This document shows, one piece after another, positions 37,128 through 40,383 of a DNA stretch of 40,383 nucleotides. Where the stretch lies: the NCBI GenBank assembly GCA_020025955.1, contig JAHHRF010000013.1, positions 1 to 40,383 on the forward strand, in the 5' to 3' direction. This DNA is from Sutterella sp. GTDB lineage: Bacteria > Pseudomonadota > Gammaproteobacteria > Burkholderiales > Burkholderiaceae_F. The position numbers and the translations under genes are program-made. The notes under the pieces are model-generated. The model did no database searches, had not been told where the DNA came from, and was given only the letters and a program-made list of their open reading frames with translations. Every line of letters starts with the position of its first letter. The first letter of the stretch is position 1.

Positions 37128-38408
37128 TTAGAGTGCCCCAAGGAGCTGATTAACAGCTTCATCCTTGGCGACTTCGGTTTGTTCCGTGAACTGGGTTTCG
37201 CCCGCACGCAGGGCTTTAATGCCCACAGCGCCACGCGCTAATTCATCCCCCGTCACAAAGAGGGCAAAGCGCGCGCCACTGGCGTCCGCTTTTTTCATCT
37301 GCCCCTTCATGCCCGCTTGACCCGGCGTCACTAAAACGCGTACACCACTGTCACGCAACGCTTCACTCAAACGCTGAGCTTCGACTTCCGTCTCGCCCCC
37401 GTGGTGAATCACGTAAACATCGGCCGCCGGCTTTTGAGGCACCGTCCCCATGTCACGCAAGAGTTCAATCACGCGTTCCATCCCGATGGCAAAGCCAACG
37501 CCATGGTTCGCGCGACCGCCCAACATTTCGATCAAGGGGTCGTAACGACCGCCCCCACAGATCGTCCCTTGGGCACCGAGGCTATCGGTAATCCACTCAA
37601 AGACAGTGTGGTTATAGTAATCCAAACCACGGACCAATCGCGGATTAATTGTGTAAGCAACGCCTGCAGCCGTGAGCAGCGTTTCGATACGATTCAAAAA
37701 CGCCTGGCTTTCTTCCCCTAAGTAGTCGGTGAGGCGCGGGGCGGCATTGACCATATCCTGCATGGCCGGGTTCTTGGTATCCAAAATACGCAAGGGGTTG
37801 GAGTAGAGTCGACGCTCTGCGTCCTCATCCAACAACTCACGATTCGCTTCGAAGTATTCGATCAAGGCTTTACGGTGCGCCTGACGCTCTTCCAAGTTCC
37901 CCAAGGTGTTGAGTTCAAGACGCACGTCCGTCAAACCCAAGGCCTTCCAGAGGCGGTTAATCATGATGAGCATTTCTGCATCAATCTCAGGATTGGCAAT
38001 CCCCATGGCTTCCACGCCCAACTGGTGGAACTGGCGATAGCGACCACGTTGCGGACGCTCATGACGGAACATCGGCCCCATGTACCAAACGCGCTGCTGA
38101 GCACCGTACAAGAGGTTATGTTCATTCATGGCACGCACCACGGCACTCGTCCCTTCGGGGCGAAGCGTCAACTGGTCACCGTTTAAGCTATCGGTAAAGG
38201 AATACATTTCCTTTTCTACGATGTCGGTCACTTCCCCGACGCCACGCGTAAAGACGCGGGTGTTTTCCAAAATCGGGGTGCGAATCTCTTCGTAGCCGTA
38301 GCGCTCCAATACCCCAATGGCGGTCTTCTGGAAGAAGTGCCACAGGTGAGCATCTTGCGGGAGCATGTCATTCATGCCCTTCACGCCAGTGAATTTTTCT
38401 CGTTTCAT
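37128..38408 (-). CDS. hisS: Histidyl-tRNA synthetase
   Basis: This class II synthetase charges tRNA-His. The 426-residue product has VKGMNDMLPQ at the start (9-18), motif 1 region, motif 2 with LRPEGTSAVVRAM (about 82-94), WYMGPMFRHERPQRGRYRQFHQ, the histidine-binding LVRGLDYYNHTVFEW, and motif 3 CGGGRYDPLIEMLGG, followed by the anticodon-binding domain. It shares the class II core with HisZ, but motif 2, motif 3 and the C-terminal domain identify true HisS. It begins 43 nt after ispG. Confidence 0.97.
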   Translation of the reverse strand: MKREKFTGVKGMNDMLPQDAHLWHFFQKTAIGVLERYGYEEIRTPILENTRVFTRGVGEVTDIVEKEMYSFTDSLNGDQLTLRPEGTSAVVRAMNEHNLLYGAQQRVWYMGPMFRHERPQRGRYRQFHQLGVEAMGIANPEIDAEMLIMINRLWKALGLTDVRLELNTLGNLEERQAHRKALIEYFEANRELLDEDAERRLYSNPLRILDTKNPAMQDMVNAAPRLTDYLGEESQAFLNRIETLLTAAGVAYTINPRLVRGLDYYNHTVFEWITDSLGAQGTICGGGRYDPLIEMLGGRANHGVGFAIGMERVIELLRDMGTVPQKPAADVYVIHHGGETEVEAQRLSEALRDSGVRVLVTPGQAGMKGQMKKADASGARFALFVTGDELARGAVGIKALRAGETQFTEQTEVAKDEAVNQLLGAL

Positions 38409-38450
38409 GAGTTGTTTTTGTCGCTGAGTTAAATCTTCGAGACCACGCCC

Positions 38451-39713
38451 TTAGCGCGTCTCGTCGTTTGTCGAGGGCGCGTAGTGTTCGCGCACATAAT
38501 TTTCAATCATAGCCTGAAAGTCGGCTTGCATGGTTTCGCCCTTTAAGGTGGCGACCTTTTCACCGCGCACGTAAACGGGCGCAATGGGTCGTTCGCCAGA
38601 CCCGGGCAAGCTAATCCCGATGTCCGCCTGACGGCTTTCCCCTGGCCCATTCACAATACAGCCCATCACCGCTACCGTCATCCCTTCAACGCCAGGGAAT
38701 TTCCCGCGCCACTCCGGCATGCGTTCACGTAAAAAGACTTGGGTGTCTTGGGCTAATTGCTGGAAAAGGTCAGAGCTCGTACGACCACACCCCGGGCAGC
38801 TCGTCACCATCGGAGAGAAGTGTCGAAGCCCCAAGCTTTGCAAAATTTCTTGAGCAACCACCACCTCTTCCGTGCGCGGCATCCCGGGCGCGGGCGTTAA
38901 CGAAACGCGAATCGTGTCACCAATCCCTTCGTTCAATAAGATCGCCAAGGCGGCGGTACTCGCCACAATGCCCTTGGAGCCAATCCCCGCTTCCGTGAGC
39001 CCCAAGTGAAGGGCCCACGGACCACGGCGCGCTAATTCGCGATAGACCCAGATGAGGCTCTGGACGTCGCTGACTTTAGCAGAGAGCACAATCTGATCGC
39101 GCGAGAGCCCCAGGCTTTCTGCGGCCTCTGCGCTCTGAATCGCACTTTGCACCAAGGCTTCACGAAGGATTTCGTTGGGCGTCAACGGGATTTCAGCCGA
39201 GCGGTTTTCGTCCATCAATTGGGCTAAAAGGGCTTGGTCTAACGACCCGCCATTCACACCAATACGAACGGCCTTACCGAGCGTCTTTGCCACCTCAATC
39301 ATCGTGGCGAAGTTTTCTTGGGCTTTGTCCCCTTTACCAACGTTCCCAGGATTAATACGGAATTTAGAGAGCGCTTCGGCGCACTCGGGGATCTCCGTTA
39401 AGAGTTTGTGGCCGTTATAGTGAAAGTCCCCCACTAAGGGCACAAAGCAACCTAAGGCGTCTAACTTTTCGCGAATGGCGACAACGGCGCGTGCCGCCTC
39501 CGGGGTGTTAACCGTTAAGCGAACAAGTTCACTGCCCGCACGGCTCAAGGCCACGATCTGTTCGACCGAGGCGTCAATGTCGGTCGTCACCGTATTGGTC
39601 ATGGACTGGACGACCACAGGGGCATTGCCCCCCATACGCACCACGGTCTCTTTCCAGCGAACGTTAACGCCCGCACGGCGCGTCGGATTGAGCGTAATCT
39701 TACGCAAACTCAC
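38451..39713 (-). CDS. ispG: 4-hydroxy-3-methylbut-2-en-1-yl diphosphate synthase IspG (GcpE)
   Basis: IspG is an iron-sulfur enzyme of the non-mevalonate isoprenoid pathway that reduces methylerythritol cyclodiphosphate. The 420-residue product has VVVQSMTNT near residue 34, VPLVGDFHYNG, RINPGNVG, and the 4Fe-4S cluster cysteines in TSCPGCGRTSSDLF and MGCIVNGPGE. The TIM-barrel and cluster domains are complete. It lies between rodZ and hisS, the usual proteobacterial order. Confidence 0.97.
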   Translation of the reverse strand: MSLRKITLNPTRRAGVNVRWKETVVRMGGNAPVVVQSMTNTVTTDIDASVEQIVALSRAGSELVRLTVNTPEAARAVVAIREKLDALGCFVPLVGDFHYNGHKLLTEIPECAEALSKFRINPGNVGKGDKAQENFATMIEVAKTLGKAVRIGVNGGSLDQALLAQLMDENRSAEIPLTPNEILREALVQSAIQSAEAAESLGLSRDQIVLSAKVSDVQSLIWVYRELARRGPWALHLGLTEAGIGSKGIVASTAALAILLNEGIGDTIRVSLTPAPGMPRTEEVVVAQEILQSLGLRHFSPMVTSCPGCGRTSSDLFQQLAQDTQVFLRERMPEWRGKFPGVEGMTVAVMGCIVNGPGESRQADIGISLPGSGERPIAPVYVRGEKVATLKGETMQADFQAMIENYVREHYAPSTNDETR

Positions 39714-39742
39714 AAACCTGTCTCCGTTTCATCTAAACGTGG

Positions 39743-39792
39743 AAAAAAGCGGGACACCCGATCGACAGAGAATCGTGTGCGCCCGCTTTTTA
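39743..39792 (-). terminator. Terminator after rodZ
   Basis: On the minus strand AAAAAGCGGG pairs with CCCGCTTTTT, and ACACGAT pairs with ATCGGGTGT inside the loop; T-runs flank both sides. It separates rodZ from ispG. Confidence 0.8.
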
Positions 39793-39823
39793 TCTTTTTG
39801 TTGGGTCACCGCCTCTCACACCC

Positions 39824-40383
39824 TTAGAGCGTGAGGTGGGCCACCCCCTTCGTTAAGCCCGTTAAAGGAACGCGCTCCCCGTTTTGCATAAAGTGCATGG
39901 ACGTAGCGTTACCAATCACAACGCTGGAGCCCTTCGGCGCGTCAAGCGTCATGGGAGAGCCCGCCTTCACAATGCCCGTAAAGAGCACTTGGCCCGCGGG
40001 GTTCTTCACCTGAACCCAGCAGTCGGCTTTGGCTTCAAACCCTAAGAGGACAATGTGGCTGGGACGCGCTGGTGCCGTTTCCACGGGAGCAGCCTCAACC
40101 TTCACGTCGCTCGCTTCTTCCTTGACTTCCACCGTCGGAGCGGGAGCGTCAGACGCTGGCGCCTCCACCGCTGGCGTTTCCGCAGGGGCTACCTCAGGGG
40201 TTTCGGGCAAACTCACCGCCGGCGTCTCTGCCTTCCCATCCACCTTTTCTTCCAAGGTGACGGGAGGCACCGTCGTCGTGCGGTTCGTAAAGAAGTCGTT
40301 ATAGACGTACCAGCCGCCCGCGCCCATTACGGCTAAAAGCAAAAGGGCAATTAAGCGCTTGAGCCCACGGTGGGGCTTATCGT
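39824..40383 (-). CDS. rodZ: RodZ C-terminal part (partial; runs off window)
   Basis: The frame is open to the end of the window, so the N-terminal helix-turn-helix part lies outside. Visible from the edge are a basic stretch (HRGLKR), one membrane helix (LIALLLAVMGAGGWYVY), a Pro/Ala/Glu-rich periplasmic linker of about 75 residues, and a C-terminal domain of about 75 residues like DUF4115 with DCWVQVKN and GSSVVIGNA. RodZ links MreB to the membrane and supports rod shape. The position upstream of ispG supports the call. Confidence 0.85.
   Translation of the reverse strand, partial: DKPHRGLKRLIALLLLAVMGAGGWYVYNDFFTNRTTTVPPVTLEEKVDGKAETPAVSLPETPEVAPAETPAVEAPASDAPAPTVEVKEEASDVKVEAAPVETAPARPSHIVLLGFEAKADCWVQVKNPAGQVLFTGIVKAGSPMTLDAPKGSSVVIGNATSMHFMQNGERVPLTGLTKGVAHLTL

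Noticed and set aside
1..40383. CRISPR arrays, insertion sequences and prophage genes
   Set aside because: Looked for regularly spaced repeats, transposase or integrase motifs and found none.

Overview
This window reads as chromosomal DNA from a betaproteobacterium. The best guess is the order Burkholderiales, possibly Sutterellaceae, judged from protein style and gene order rather than from any database search. Supporting markers are priB between rpsF and rpsR, the rodZ-ispG-hisS-yfgM-bamB-der-hfq-hflX-hflK-hflC-DUF2065-purA order, a threonine synthase/molybdopterin cluster near clpB, and a tRNA-Leu next to rnr. No transposase, integrase, phage gene or CRISPR array was seen. Nearly all genes lie on the minus strand.

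Layout. (1) 1-1851: an exported protein of unknown family and a divergent Sel1-repeat lipoprotein. (2) 1848-6087: four tandem paralogous minus-strand genes of the malate dehydrogenase (LDH/MDH) fold that have lost most catalytic and cofactor residues; two are full length with insertions and two are short N-terminal-half forms. A tRNA-like remnant lies just upstream. (3) 6293-9004: clpB with a terminator and a convincing sigma-32 promoter. (4) 9152-11466: two plus-strand DUF945/YdgA-like genes. (5) 11556-15906: tightly packed thrC-mobB-moeA-moaD-moaE-crcB; ThrC carries Asp where the PLP-binding lysine is expected. (6) 16086-19718: rpsF-priB-rpsR-rplI, then dnaB-DUF456. (7) 19955-24660: rnr and rlmB, tRNA-Leu(CAG) with its promoter, and a solitary hicB-like gene. 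(8) 24673-28390: an MscS channel, a phosphoribosyltransferase and purA. (9) 28391-29038: a gene-free, hairpin-rich interval where relatives usually carry hisZ. (10) 29039-40383: DUF2065, hflC, hflK, hflX, hfq, der, bamB, yfgM, hisS, ispG and the 3' part of rodZ, which runs off the window.

How the genes work together: most of the window is housekeeping (translation, replication restart and helicase loading, RNA decay, protein disaggregation, outer-membrane assembly, isoprenoid and purine synthesis, molybdenum cofactor). The unusual parts are the malate-dehydrogenase-like pseudoenzyme cluster, the threonine synthase homologue without its Schiff-base lysine, hflX with a probable AUC start codon, the structured interval upstream of purA, and the orphan HicB. 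All functional assignments come from reading motifs by eye; none was confirmed by a search.
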